Positions 9,501-18,660 of a stretch of 64,000 nucleotides of DNA are shown here, piece by piece. Each line of letters begins with the position of its first letter. Position 1 is the first letter of the stretch. The notes under the pieces were generated by a model. It saw only the letters and a list, made by a program, of their open reading frames with translations. It had not been told where the DNA came from and ran no database searches. Made by a program: the position numbers and the translations under genes. This stretch comes from Leptasterias polaris (taxonomy: Eukaryota > Echinodermata > Asteroidea > Forcipulatida > Asteriidae). The stretch lies in the NCBI GenBank assembly GCA_037783415.1, contig JAZGTN010000098.1, forward strand, positions 1,054,001 to 1,118,000. The letters run 5' to 3'.

Positions 9501-10973
9501 GAACCTTCGACGGATGGGTATGAAAATGTGTTAGTTATGACAGACATATTTACCAAATATGCCTGGGCAGTCCCTACAAAGAATCAGCGTGCAGAGACAG
9601 TTGCTAAGGTACTTGTGAAACATGTGATTACCCCCTTCGGAGCCCCTCTCCGCCTCCATTCTGATAACGGAAAGTGTTTTGATGCCAACATTATCAACGA
9701 GTTGTGTCAGCTGTATGGTATTGGCCGCTCACACACCACTCCCTACCACCCACAGGGGAATGGACAGTGTGAGCGGTTCAATAGGACACTTCACAATCTA
9801 CTAGTTACGCTCACGCCTACGAAGAAGGACAGGTGGACAGAGAGTCTTCCTCACCTAATCACTCTGTACAACAATACTGTTCACTCAACGACTGGCTATG
9901 AACCGGCATACATGATGTTTGGAAGAAATGTACGACTCCCACAACACCTCCTTTTGGGCGTGGATTACCCTCAAATTTGTGGGGAAACCCCTCATCTCTA
10001 TGTGCAGAGATACTGTAAACAGATGGAAAAGGCTCGGGAGGCTGCAACTTCAAACCTAGACAAGAGTGCAGCTGCACGAAAAGCTTATCATGACAGACAT
10101 ATCTTCGAACGACCCTTGAGTCGAGGCGAGTACGTACTCATTCGTGACAGGTCGAGGCGAGGCAGAGCCAAAATCCAGGATTACTGGGAACAGGAGCCAT
10201 ACCTAATAGTTGGTCGCCCATATGAAGGACAGCCTGTATATGTAGTTCGCAGTGCTTTGGGACGAGAGAAGATTCTTCATCGTGCAGAACTTAAGCTGTG
10301 CCCTTGGGAAGTACATTTTGCCAACTCAGATCCGCCGTCTGATTCTCCCTCATGCGATACACAAACACCATCATCAAGTAACGATGAACGTGTTGGCAAA
10401 ATTCTCTCATGGGTAGAACCAAGCGAGATTCCTGCTGTCTCCAAAAACATTCAGGAGGAACCTAAGATTGTACACGCCACTTCTCCACCCACATCAATGA
10501 CTCCTGATGACCACCATACCCTGACCCCCAAACCGCCTAATCCACTGGCCCCTCCGGATCCCCAGGATATCAGTGATAATGACAACAAACTTGATGTTCC
10601 AACTCAAACCTTCCCCAAGGTGACGCAAGACCCAGGATCTGATGACCACCATACTCCGATCCCCCAACCGTCTCATCCAGTGGCCCCTCCCCATCCCCAT
10701 CCCCCGGATAACAGTAATTACGACACACTTGACGTGCCCATGCAAGCTTCGCCTAGTGCCCCTCAGGACCCAGGATCCAACGTCATCTACAGAGAAACAG
10801 AGGTTGTCAAGGCGAATGTCACAGAATCACAGAGACCAGTTCGACGTTCTAAGCGTACTACAAGAGGAAGGCCCCCAGATCGATACCAGTCTAGTGTTCT
10901 CCACTTACTGCAACAAGTCAAGCGAATGATAACTAATGAGGAGGCAGTAACTTCATCCAGTGATTCTGAATGA
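6573..10973 (+). CDS. pol: Pol polyprotein of the Ty3/gypsy element (PR-RT-RH-IN)
   Basis: This 1466-residue frame from the first ATG carries every enzyme needed for reverse transcription and integration. Aspartic protease has DTGS at residues 17-20. Reverse transcriptase has LCVDYRRLN near 385-393 and YLDD at 485-488. RNase H starts around ETDAS (Asp645) and ends near AADALSR (about 757). Integrase has an HHCC finger (His905, His911, Cys about 937 and 940) and a catalytic Asp972, Asp1031, Glu1067 with D-58-D-35-E spacing. A GPY/F-like stretch (YWEQEPYLIVGRP) starts near 1204. The C-terminal tail is Pro/Asp-rich with two similar units and ends in a basic RRSKRTTRGRPPDRY motif. No lesion is seen. 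It probably needs a -1 frameshift from gag for expression. The clade within Ty3/gypsy is not assigned. Confidence 0.95.
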   Translation: MAVNVMFGDKNIDCLLDTGSMVTTITEKCYTTVFKELGYELTDLSNNFKLHSANGTNIPYVGFMEIDITTLGVVIPSRLVLVLKETTENTSTPMTQGILGMNVLSECWSKLIALPENEHLKRLRSTSSEPRWQQAMTTTGKCVQFQMNKGPISRAYLPRKANLIVPARQVMIFQASARPGPGHMGYSAILEPDENCSLPPAIALKTSVVNVVTGKFALALVNETNCDVCLPAHTCLGTLYHTDEITSYDESRVTPQTDAQTSPAYTSNMTTSFINDQSSLIETVDIGEQLTPDQRARFDVLLQKYNNVFSKHDRDLGYFDAVKHTIDTGTAPPIRQRYRSLPPSQHREVRQHIQELLDADIIKESSSPWASPIVIVRKKDQSIRLCVDYRRLNLVTAKSSFPLPRIDESLQALGGANYFSVLDLTSGYYQVAVSEQDMEKTAFVTPFGLWEYTRLPFGLCNSPATFQRVMQRCLGDQALESLLIYLDDVIVYSNTFDEHLERLELVFTRLQQHGLKLKPTKCGFFKREVKYLGHLVVAGEGVMPDPDKISIVEDWPEPRTLTQLRSFLGFASYFRKFIHKFADVAAPLHAYSQGIPSKGKTRSGKTAIVLDEVGRAAFQELKMKLMTAPVLRFADFSHPFLVETDASALGLGAVLFQQLPNGTKSVIAYASRSLRRNERGDKNYSAFKLELLAIRWAMCQAFRDYLFGNKCIVYTDHNPLKYLNNANLSVTELRWVQQLSSFDFHLEYRPGRTNRAADALSRLQVEGVNDSGDNQVHMSSGAISAVLDIPIMDIELPTLLCHQIRVRECEGSHSLPGFTPSQLRQLQREDVILKRVISYLETEERPTWEDRQQEMKDVTKMLKHKNQLHFKDGVLYRKWTSPDGTMGERFVVPHGLIDTVLRCLHDDGGHFGARRTLKQIRPLFFWLRMEAYVKSWCDQCTRCATAKPPNRHTRAPMGTLRATAPLEVLAIDFTMLEPSTDGYENVLVMTDIFTKYAWAVPTKNQRAETVAKVLVKHVITPFGAPLRLHSDNGKCFDANIINELCQLYGIGRSHTTPYHPQGNGQCERFNRTLHNLLVTLTPTKKDRWTESLPHLITLYNNTVHSTTGYEPAYMMFGRNVRLPQHLLLGVDYPQICGETPHLYVQRYCKQMEKAREAATSNLDKSAAARKAYHDRHIFERPLSRGEYVLIRDRSRRGRAKIQDYWEQEPYLIVGRPYEGQPVYVVRSALGREKILHRAELKLCPWEVHFANSDPPSDSPSCDTQTPSSSNDERVGKILSWVEPSEIPAVSKNIQEEPKIVHATSPPTSMTPDDHHTLTPKPPNPLAPPDPQDISDNDNKLDVPTQTFPKVTQDPGSDDHHTPIPQPSHPVAPPHPHPPDNSNYDTLDVPMQASPSAPQDPGSNVIYRETEVVKANVTESQRPVRRSKRTTRGRPPDRYQSSVLHLLQQVKRMITNEEAVTSSSDSE

Positions 10974-11160
10974 TAGAATCCCCTAGGACCATCAGAAGCG
11001 TGCTACTCTCCTTCAATTATGAAACTGTTGTTCCATAAGTTTTGGACTTTAATGTTGTGTTAACTGTTTTACAAGTTGTTGTTACAGGGACCAGTGTTAA
11101 CTTTGTTTCATGTTACACCTGCAAGTCGTCGAGGACGACGACATATTAGCTTTGGAAGAT
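10974..11160. other. 3' untranslated segment between pol and 3' LTR
   Basis: No open frame continues and no env is present. A polypurine tract is expected directly before 11161, but the sequence there is TTTGGAAGAT, a poor match; GAGGACGACGAC at about 11131 is the only purine-rich stretch nearby. Confidence 0.6.
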
Positions 11161-12370
11161 TGTGGGGACCGGTAGGTTGCGTGCGTCCACCAGAGAATCG
11201 GCAAGGGCGCCACCGCGCGGCGATGAGCAGAGAATCGGCAAGGGCGCCACCGCGCGGCGATGAGCAGAGAATCGGCAAGGGCGCCACCGCGCGGCGATGA
11301 GACTGTTCATGCATGTCTCGTCTCCGTGCGGCCGGTTGTCATTGCCGATCCCTTCCACAGGTAAAATTTAATCCTTTTTATCTCTCTGTTGGAAATCAAA
11401 GAAGATTTAACGAGTATTATAAAACGTATTGGTTCTTTGTATACACTTTGACTAAAGATATATTGAGAGGAAAAGTACATTTTTGTCTGTAATATTGCAA
11501 GTTTAATAATTCAAGATGGCGCCTCGCATACAACATGTAGGTCTTAGGCTGTGTTCTTGCGACATGTATAAAGGATTTGTTGATGTGAACCTAATACTGC
11601 CTTGTGTAACTGAGATATACCGCCACGGGTTATATATAATAAGTTGGTGTATATTTAGCCTGTAGGTACGCTCACAAAACTGATACTTATGTCCTATTTT
11701 AGGCTGGATGGTTAACAAAGAGTAGCGCCCTCTTGTGGTAAACAAAGAGTAGCGCCCTCTTGTGGTTAACAAAGAGTAGCGCCCTCTTGTGGTAAATAAA
11801 GAGTAGCGCCCTCTTGTGGTATACGGCTCTGGTGGTAAATAAAGAGTAGCGCCCTCTTGTGGTAAATAGAGATTAGCGCCCTCTTGTGGTAACAGAGATA
11901 GGGCCATGTTGTGGTAAACAAACAACAGCGCCCTCTTGTGACGGAAGTTACATGCATTGTGCGTTGTATTAAGAACTTGTGTAGGAAACCCAGACAAGCT
12001 TCGTTATAATTATTGCTCCATGTTTCTTAAGAGTGTAATAACCTTTATTATCATGTGTAGTAGTGTCATTCTGTCTCTAAAATACAGTGCATAATTCCTG
12101 GTTTAGTCTGATAGTTTCAATAAGGATTTATCCCAAAGGTCTTTATTTTATAGTAGGACTAGTCTGCCCAGCATTTCTCAGTATAATTGTCATTTCTTTT
12201 ATTATTGTCTTCCTTTACATGTGCTGTTCATGCATGTCTCGTCTCCGTGCGGCCGGTTGTCATTGCCGATCCCTTCCACAGTTCACTGAATAAAAAAAGT
12301 CAATAAAGAACCAGCAGAACTTTGTTAGCTCAATTAATCTTTCAGCAAAGTTTCTCCATCACCCCCTACA
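11161..12370 (+). repeat. 3' LTR (1210 bp)
   Basis: Matches the 5' LTR without indels up to the point where the 5' LTR has ten extra bases (5001-5010), then again to the end. It carries the same 37-bp units (11191-11301), the 58-bp repeats (11303-11360 and 12224-12281) and the CTCF-like array. Confidence 0.93.
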
Positions 12371-12480
12371 CTGTACACCCTTTTTTGTTGTTGGTATTTC
12401 TTGCAAAACGAAGGGTTTCCCCGTAAGTGACTGCGTTGAACACGTGTGGGGGGTGAGAAGATGATGTACGTATATTGGTA

Positions 12481-13670
12481 CACTGTAAAAAAAATTGTAT
12501 TTTTACAGAGAAACAAAAACAAAAACCATTTGTTTTTCATTTTTACTGAAATATTTCTGCAAAATGACAAAAACTTGGTAAAAATCCCCGTTATTTTACC
12601 GATTTCGTAAATTTACATTTTAAATGTGTCTTTACACCTAAAAAGGGACGATTTCTGTAAATTTACAGAAATCATTGTAGATTTGTTTGTAAAAATACAT
12701 GAGCAATGTTTCTCAATAAGTTTTAGGTAATTTTACTAAATTGTTTGTATATTAACATAATATCTTGGTAAAAATACAGAAAATACTGCGGAGTAACATT
12801 TAAACTGCAGTATGCGCGGTGCAAAGCAATCCCACAATTCCTTGCAGAGTACCAAGGCACGCTTGGTCACCGGTGTTTTTTATGCACAGTGTTGAAGTCC
12901 AAACCAGTTGTGTTAATGAGTTCCAGTGACGAGGACACAACTGACCTTAGTATCATAGAACAATACGTCTGCCAAAAATGTCCAACAATTTCAACTACAA
13001 TAAAACAATTAACTTGTGGAAGCATTACTAGACCTTGGAGTTGATAAGCCTTCTGATTTGGAGTATGTTACAAGGTTGCAAGAAATGTCATTCCAAGCTG
13101 ACCAACGGGAAATGATCCGAATGATCCGTCGCAAGCCTAGCTACAGCTGGTTGTTATAGCTGCCAAGTTCGTGGAGGATTACCCACAAAGTTTCGAAGAA
13201 AAGCTGGAAGATACGGTCATTGGAACTGGCTACAATTCAATATTGAGTCAGTTTGAGCAGCGCTTCGCTATTCAACAGGCCCATCCTCCAACCCAAGAGA
13301 AAATAACATTACTTTTATTTTTTTTTAAATACAGTTGCTGCTGTTAATCTAGAAAAACAAATTTGTAGTATCAATTACAGAAAAACAGTACAATTCGAGT
13401 ACAAAAATACTAGTAAAATAACAAAAGATTATTCATTTTCACAAACTCTCCGTACAAAGGAATAACAAATAAGGGGGTACTTTTACAACAAGACTGTATT
13501 TGGGAAGAACGGAAGAAAACGTAAATATACTAAAGTTTCGTTATTAGGCTATAACAGACATTTTGTAAACCAAATTGACATACCAGTTATGTAAAAGTAT
13601 TATACAGCAAAATGTTGGAAATGGAGTTGCCTGCATTTTTCTGTAAATTTACAGGATTTTTTTTACAGTG
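12481..13670. mobile_element. 1.19-kb non-autonomous DNA transposon with TA target duplication
   Basis: The terminal inverted repeats read CACTGTAAAAAAAAT on each side and extend to about 30 bp with mismatches. TA flanks both ends (12479-12480 and 13671-13672), as for Tc1/mariner-type insertion. The outer parts are rich in TTTACAG/CTGTAAA words. The middle (about 12900-13300) has different composition and a short open stretch that reads KFVEDYPQSFEEKLEDTVIG, broken on both sides by stops. This could be a captured gene fragment. No transposase is seen. Confidence 0.7.
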
Positions 13671-14120
13671 TAGGCTTCAGGGGTGTTGGTAAAAACTTTG
13701 GCGTCTAGTAACCTGTCTCCAGGAACCTGTTACCTTTGAATACTGCAGGTTGAGGCCTTTGAAGTGAGTTTGAGGGTTTGATGCATTTTATTCATCGTTA
13801 TTGCCAGGTTTTTGAAATCTACAATGTTGCTATCATGTATAGATTATAAGGATGTCATCTACATAAAGCGGAACCAAGTGAGAATGTGTTCAGCCTGTTG
13901 GTGGTGTTTTTGAGATCATGGATGGAAGTTCTCACAAGAAAATATTATCAGGAGAAAATAGTGAAAATCCTGCACAATTTTCAGCACGTAAACACATTGT
14001 CCTTAATTTGGGTCGTATGCCAAGAGAATTTCTGTTAAATTAAAAGCAACTTCTTTCAGTGTATCTTTTTCAAATTCTTATACTTTTGCATCGGGTTGTA
14101 TTTCACTGACGTTCTTAATA
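13671..14120. other. no gene seen
   Basis: AT-rich sequence without convincing open frames, splice-flanked exons or repeats. Confidence 0.5.
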
Positions 14121-14269
14121 GATCGATCCATTAAGCCCCGCCTCCTTACGAGTTGACCAATCACAGCCGCGAAACCCGATCACCATTAGTGCAAAGATCA
14201 CCAAATGGTGATCAGATTTCGCGGTTGTGATTGGTCAATGAGAAATGGGCGTGGCTTAATGGATCGGTG
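14121..14269. mobile_element. hairpin MITE of about 145 bp
   Basis: Two arms of about 60 bp are inverted copies (CGATCCATTAAGCC inward, partner GGCTTAATGGATCG at its end) around a small loop, with a central TGATCACCA/TGGTGATCA. No coding potential. Confidence 0.75.
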
Positions 14270-14499
14270 TATTGAGCGAAGTAAGAATGAAATACATCGC
14301 CCGGCAGAATGATTGACAGTCCTTTTGTTGCAAAGAATGCATCTTATCTTTATCCCTATTCAATTGTAATACAGTTCTTTCTGTGTAAGCTGAAAACTTA
14401 AGACTTATAAAGAATTCCGTCATCGACCCATCTTTTCTCACTCTACTAGGGACTTTAATGCATATTCAACTTAATTATTTAGCCTCCCGAAAAAACCCA

Positions 14500-14586
14500 A
14501 AGAAACAGCAGCAGCAGCAACAACAACAACAACAACAACATCAAAAACAACAAAAACAAACAAAACAAAATAAAACAAAACAAAGA
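14500..14586. repeat. low-complexity CAG/CAA and AAAC tract
   Basis: A run of GCA and CAA triplets passes into AAAACAAAA repeats. The minus-strand frame across it (poly-Val/Ala) is spurious. Confidence 0.85.
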
Positions 14587-14684
14587 ACCAATAACGGGCT
14601 GTAAGTTGTACGGCGACCACGTAATGATACTTGGATTTTACATGGCATGTCAAGTCCTCCGTAGCCGCTAAATTATTTCGAGGG

Positions 14685-14798
14685 AACGAATAAATATTTT
14701 GTTCCCTCGAAATATTATTCGGGGGAACGAAATAGTATTTCGAGGGAACGAAATAGTATTTCGAGGGAACGAAATAGTATTTCGAGGGAACGAAATAA
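14685..14798. repeat. 21-bp tandem repeat
   Basis: About four direct units containing ATTTCGAGGGAACGAAAT, preceded by an inverted unit (TTCCCTCGAAATA). The unit is 21 bp, so both strands stay open, which explains the repetitive RGNEIVF frame. Confidence 0.85.
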
Positions 14799-14965
14799 TT
14801 TGGATTTTTTGTTTACCTTTTCACATTTGTTTTTTACCTGTCCCTTTAGGGGCTCCGTATAACAACCGAAACCACAGCTGTTTGTTTTGTAAAGGTTCTC
14901 AGATGCATTTTTCTCGAACATGACATCATTTCTGTTTGAAATATTAAATTACAGGAAAAAAGTAT

Positions 14966-15043
14966 CTACAATCCCGGCCATATCTCGTTGCCCCCCCACC
15001 CCCCCCCCCCCCCCCCCCCCAAGCATTTTGGCTGGGATTGTAG
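14966..15043. repeat. short inverted repeat enclosing a poly-C run
   Basis: CTACAATCCCGGCC at 14966-14979 and GGCTGGGATTGTAG at 15030-15043 form 14-bp arms with one mismatch around a run of over 25 cytosines. Probably a degenerate MITE. Confidence 0.6.
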
Positions 15044-15284
15044 TATGAACTTCATAAAAAGACTAAAATTAAATACTGATGTTTTTTAATTCTTACTAAT
15101 ACATTTCGTAACAATGTGACATCTAGCAACAGGATAAGAAGCAATTCCAAGTGGTAAACACGTAATTTGCTAAATAACAACAATTGTATGCGTTAAGAAC
15201 GACTTTTCACTACTGGTCAGAACATATTTATACACCTTTTGTTTTTTGGAGAGTAGCTGGCATGTAAAGTAGAGTTTCTTTTGA

Positions 15285-15975
15285 TTTTTCAACAAACAAA
15301 TTTTAATTAAAGTTACATTGAACTATTTGGTCACGGTTTCGAATAGTGAACGGACTGTATTTGATTATCTACTGTGGTTTTTACAAATCTTGAAAACTTG
15401 TTTCCTTTAAATCGTTCGTTTGTTTTCCTTTCTATTACGAATTACGCACCTGTATCATAATTAATTTAAAGGTTCGCTTTAACATCACCAATCTACATAA
15501 GGGGATGGGGGGATAACACAAGCGCATTATTATTGTAAATGTTGCTATGACAAGTTTTGTTTTTTGCCCCTGTTCTGTACGTAGCAGACATCAACATGCT
15601 GATTCGAATCGTAGCCATGCCGCCGGTCGTGTCGGGCGCTAGTTTTCTTGAGGGAGACATTAATGTTTCTACTCAACCACACTTTGTGCAAATATTGAGA
15701 CCTGATGAGAGCGTTTTATCAGATGGAACACCAGGTAGTGTTTGATTGACCCATGATTTGCTTATTTAGATAGGCCTATTTAGATTCGTATTCAGGCGTT
15801 CCATGAACAAATGCCCGGTTGCCATGGATACCATATCGTTAAGTTCATTCAGTTGCAGTTCACTGGTGTCGAATTTAGTCATTCGTTTGGTTCATTGTAA
15901 GGGAAATAATTGTGAGTTTTCCTAAAACAAAGTTTCGACGCATACAGAAACTGAAACAAACTGATGACTATTATT
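15285..15975 (+). repeat. right part of duplication copy A with one exon-like segment
   Basis: Matches 27672-28680 (copy B). An exon-like segment lies at 15585-15734. The acceptor GTAG ends at 15584 and the donor CACCAG/GTAGTG starts at 15735. An ATG at 15596 opens a frame of 46 codons plus one base (MLIRIVAMPPVVSGASFLEG...), which ends in phase 1 like the repeat exons of the neighbouring gene. In copy B this segment has a CAA to TAA change and a 311-bp insertion, so it is dead there. I do not recognise the peptide. Confidence 0.5.
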
Positions 15976-16865
15976 CAACTGCAAAGTTGGTATAAATTCG
16001 TCGTGTTATGAGTCACTGTTCCATCGCCCAGTATGCTTTGCATGATCAGAACCCTTAGAATTGAACAATGCTTTCTATCGTGAACCCATAGGCGACATCA
16101 GACCAGAGACGTGTTCCTTACCACTTTTTCAGAGGCGATACCCCCACCGGACCCCACCCATATTTTATGAGGTCTACTTCCAATCCCTATTCTCGACTTG
16201 GAATCGCACATTAGATTGGTTCATAAAGTCACTCTAACGGCACAAAAACACGTCAACAACAACAACAAACGAAAAATGGCGTCTGTAAGACGTGCTATTA
16301 GGAATCAGAGATCTATCCGATTATCTTCGGAAAAGAGGTTAATTTAATTTCTCCCTCCCGATTCTCTATCCATATTGATCCCTAATGTAACCATATGGAT
16401 TATCCTCCAGACAATCCCATGTTAATCTTTGGTTTATAACATTATATTATTTGCCACAGTTGATGCAGCAAAAATTAAAAGGAACAGTTCAGGGATAGAT
16501 AGACTGTGCAAATCTCGTGCGCATTCTCACTTAAAAGGGGATCTGCGATCTAAAATATACTCAAATAAATATGCGCAAAATGTGCACTTTCTTCATTGAT
16601 AATTATTTTTAATTTAAAAATAAGTCCAAGTGGAAATTCATAATACACCTTGAATTTTGAGGGGATTTTCGATGAGGTGGTACGTTGAATTAATATGATT
16701 GTGTCTATTTATTTTATTACTAAATTAATTTATTTCATTTTATCTATTTTCTTTCGGGGGGTATTCTGATGACGTCTTACTGAAGAAGCTCGATAGGTAA
16801 ATAAAATTAACATTTATTCTAACGTCTATTACTTAACAATGAGGTTTTAGCTAGTGGTCTAAGCT
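15976..16865. other. no gene seen
   Basis: AT-rich unique sequence, with short open frames only. Confidence 0.4.
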
Positions 16866-17285
16866 TGGATGGTCAGATTGCCCACAACGTGTCGTTATCC
16901 AACACAATAATCCCCATGAAATCTGAATACAGTGTACACATTTTTGTAGAGCGTATCTTGACTCGAAAAAGATTTGCGATGAGGTTTGGATTTCGAGTCT
17001 CCCAACAAGGAGACTGGTAGTAAGACTGCCCAACGTGTTGTTATCCAGCACAATAGTACCCAGGAATTCTGAATACCAATTTTAGTAAACCAGTAGAGCG
17101 TACTATCTTGCTGAGAAAAGGATTTGTGATGAGGTTTGGATTCCCAGTCTCCCCACAAGGAGACTGGTAAGACTGCCCAACGTGTTGTTATCCAGCACAA
17201 TAGTCCCCAGGAATTCTAAATACCAATTTTAGTAAACCAGTAGAGCGTATCTCGACTCGAATTAGGATTTATGAGGTCTGGATTT
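16866..17285. repeat. about 147-bp tandem repeat, three units
   Basis: Three diverged units are recognised by TTATCCAACAC or TTATCCAGCAC at 16895, 17041 and 17188, each with GAGGTTTGGATT and AGTCTCC boxes. A fourth, more diverged unit lies in the first intron of the secreted repeat gene (about 20088-20225). The minus-strand frame MCWITTRWAV... is a product of the repeats. Confidence 0.8.
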
Positions 17286-18035
17286 GGCTGGACCATATAA
17301 ATCGTTGTGCCTCGTCTCACCTTGTTACACTTCTCATCGTGACAACAGGTAAACACCTAGGCCCTAACTCGGTAAGTTTCAAACAGATCTCACCAGAGAC
17401 TGTTCTCATTTCTGTTGCATTTTATTTCGCCCACACTTCAGTATTTGGTACTGCCATTTTGCCTTCCTCTTCTTCTGATGCCGATGATGAAATAAACTTT
17501 CAAGGAAGCAATGTATATATAGTGAGCAGTTAACCACACCCCGTTTACAACTAACTCGAGTTCCCGCCATATGGAAAGTATAGGGTGAATTCTAAGCTGT
17601 TGGACTGTTATTCTTCGCGCGATAAAACGATGTTTACAACAACGCCCAATTGGTGCACCACACTTAACAGCTTCCAATGCTAAATGCTAGAGGGAAACAA
17701 TATATAAAAAAGCAACAACCCAAAAACCTCAAGTCTCTTAGCATCTTGAAAACAAGTCAAATATATTTTCTGATATTAACTAAACTTTCTTTTTCCTTTC
17801 CAATGTTTAGTAGGTTAGCTGATGAGATTTTGTGCTAGGCTCATCCACACCCTGGGCCATTTTTAGAGGGTTATAATTGTACACCTAAAACTTAATTAAG
17901 CAAACAAATAAGCTTGAACTAACCGAGGATAACAAACAAATTGTCGAGAGAATGCAAAACAAACCCTCTTATTAACCCAATAATGTGGGAAAAGGTTGGA
18001 AGCACGTGCTGACAACGAACGCAGGTATGTCGGTA
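17286..18035. other. no gene seen
   Basis: Short frames only; none has splice or homology support. Confidence 0.4.
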
Positions 18036-18155
18036 TCAGGTCACTTCGTACCCGGTATACTTCGTACCTTTTACAAGGTACGAAGTGACTTTGGACACTT
18101 CGTACCCTGGACCCTTCGTACCTTTTCCAAGACACTTCGTACCTCGAAACTGATT
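18036..18155. repeat. cluster of CTTCGTACC motifs
   Basis: Six direct CTTCGTACC motifs and one inverted copy (GGTACGAAG) at irregular spacing of 12-25 bp. Confidence 0.75.
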
Positions 18156-18604
18156 ATGTTTTTCTGCCTCGTTTCGAGAGGATCACGCTGCCAAAGACTC
18201 ATTAATGACCAGTTGTAACTAGAATCGAAAGGAATTGAGCACCAACTAACGATTTGTTGCATGTAGTTCAAGTCGCTCGAGTTAAAACCGAACGGCTCTT
18301 CTCCGAGCCCCACATATTCAAAAATAGATCACATCAGTGATTTATCGTGTACAAAGAAAACAAACTTAATAAAGAAATATATTGTTAAATAAGCTTCAAT
18401 TAATAAAGCTATAATTAATTAAAAAGAAAATTACCAAAGACGTACAACTTTAAAAAAACATACTTTTGCCGAACAAAACAGAAATAAATTATACGATTTA
18501 TCTAAAACCAGAAAAGAACATTGATATAAGAAGAAAATAATTTGGGATTTTTCTATTGTCCCACACATCTGCTTCGTTTGAGGGTCCTTCAAATCTTTGA
18601 TTTA

Positions 18605-18660
18605 CTGAAACAGTTCTGGGTTTACATATCCAATGAGGATTGGCGCATGATTTTCTCTTT
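18605..18660 (+). repeat. diverged piece of the promoter block
   Basis: About 50 bp resemble the upstream part of the promoter blocks at 2845 and 27290 (GGGTTTACAT, GCATGATTTTCTCT). The TATA part is not conserved. It lies 1.3 kb before the signal-peptide exon of the complete gene and may be a remnant of its promoter. Positions 18661-19925 otherwise show no gene; a possible 5' UTR exon begins after TTTCAG at 19895. Confidence 0.4.

Larger units (their letters stand above)
3974..12370 (+). mobile_element. complete Ty3/gypsy LTR retrotransposon
   Basis: The element is 8397 bp and runs 5' LTR (3974-5193), primer binding site, gag, pol, 3' LTR (11161-12370). It begins TGTGGGG and ends CCCTACA (TG..CA). 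The flanks carry CTGT on both sides (3970-3973 and 12371-12374), a 4-bp target duplication. The domain order protease, RT, RNase H, integrase identifies Ty3/gypsy (Metaviridae-type); no env-like frame follows pol. Both reading frames are intact and the LTRs look nearly identical, apart from a 10-bp segment at 5001-5010 missing from the 3' LTR, so insertion was recent. It sits inside copy A of the local duplication and is absent from copy B. No obvious polypurine tract is seen directly before the 3' LTR. Confidence 0.95.

Noticed and set aside
10974..11160. env gene after pol
   Set aside because: Only 187 bp separate pol from the 3' LTR and no frame of useful length is present.
14985..15022. 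CRISPR-like or regulatory meaning for the poly-C runs (also 25527, 41112, 42820, 46218)
   Set aside because: Simple homopolymer tracts, several of them next to degenerate inverted repeats; no spacer structure, and a eukaryotic genome.
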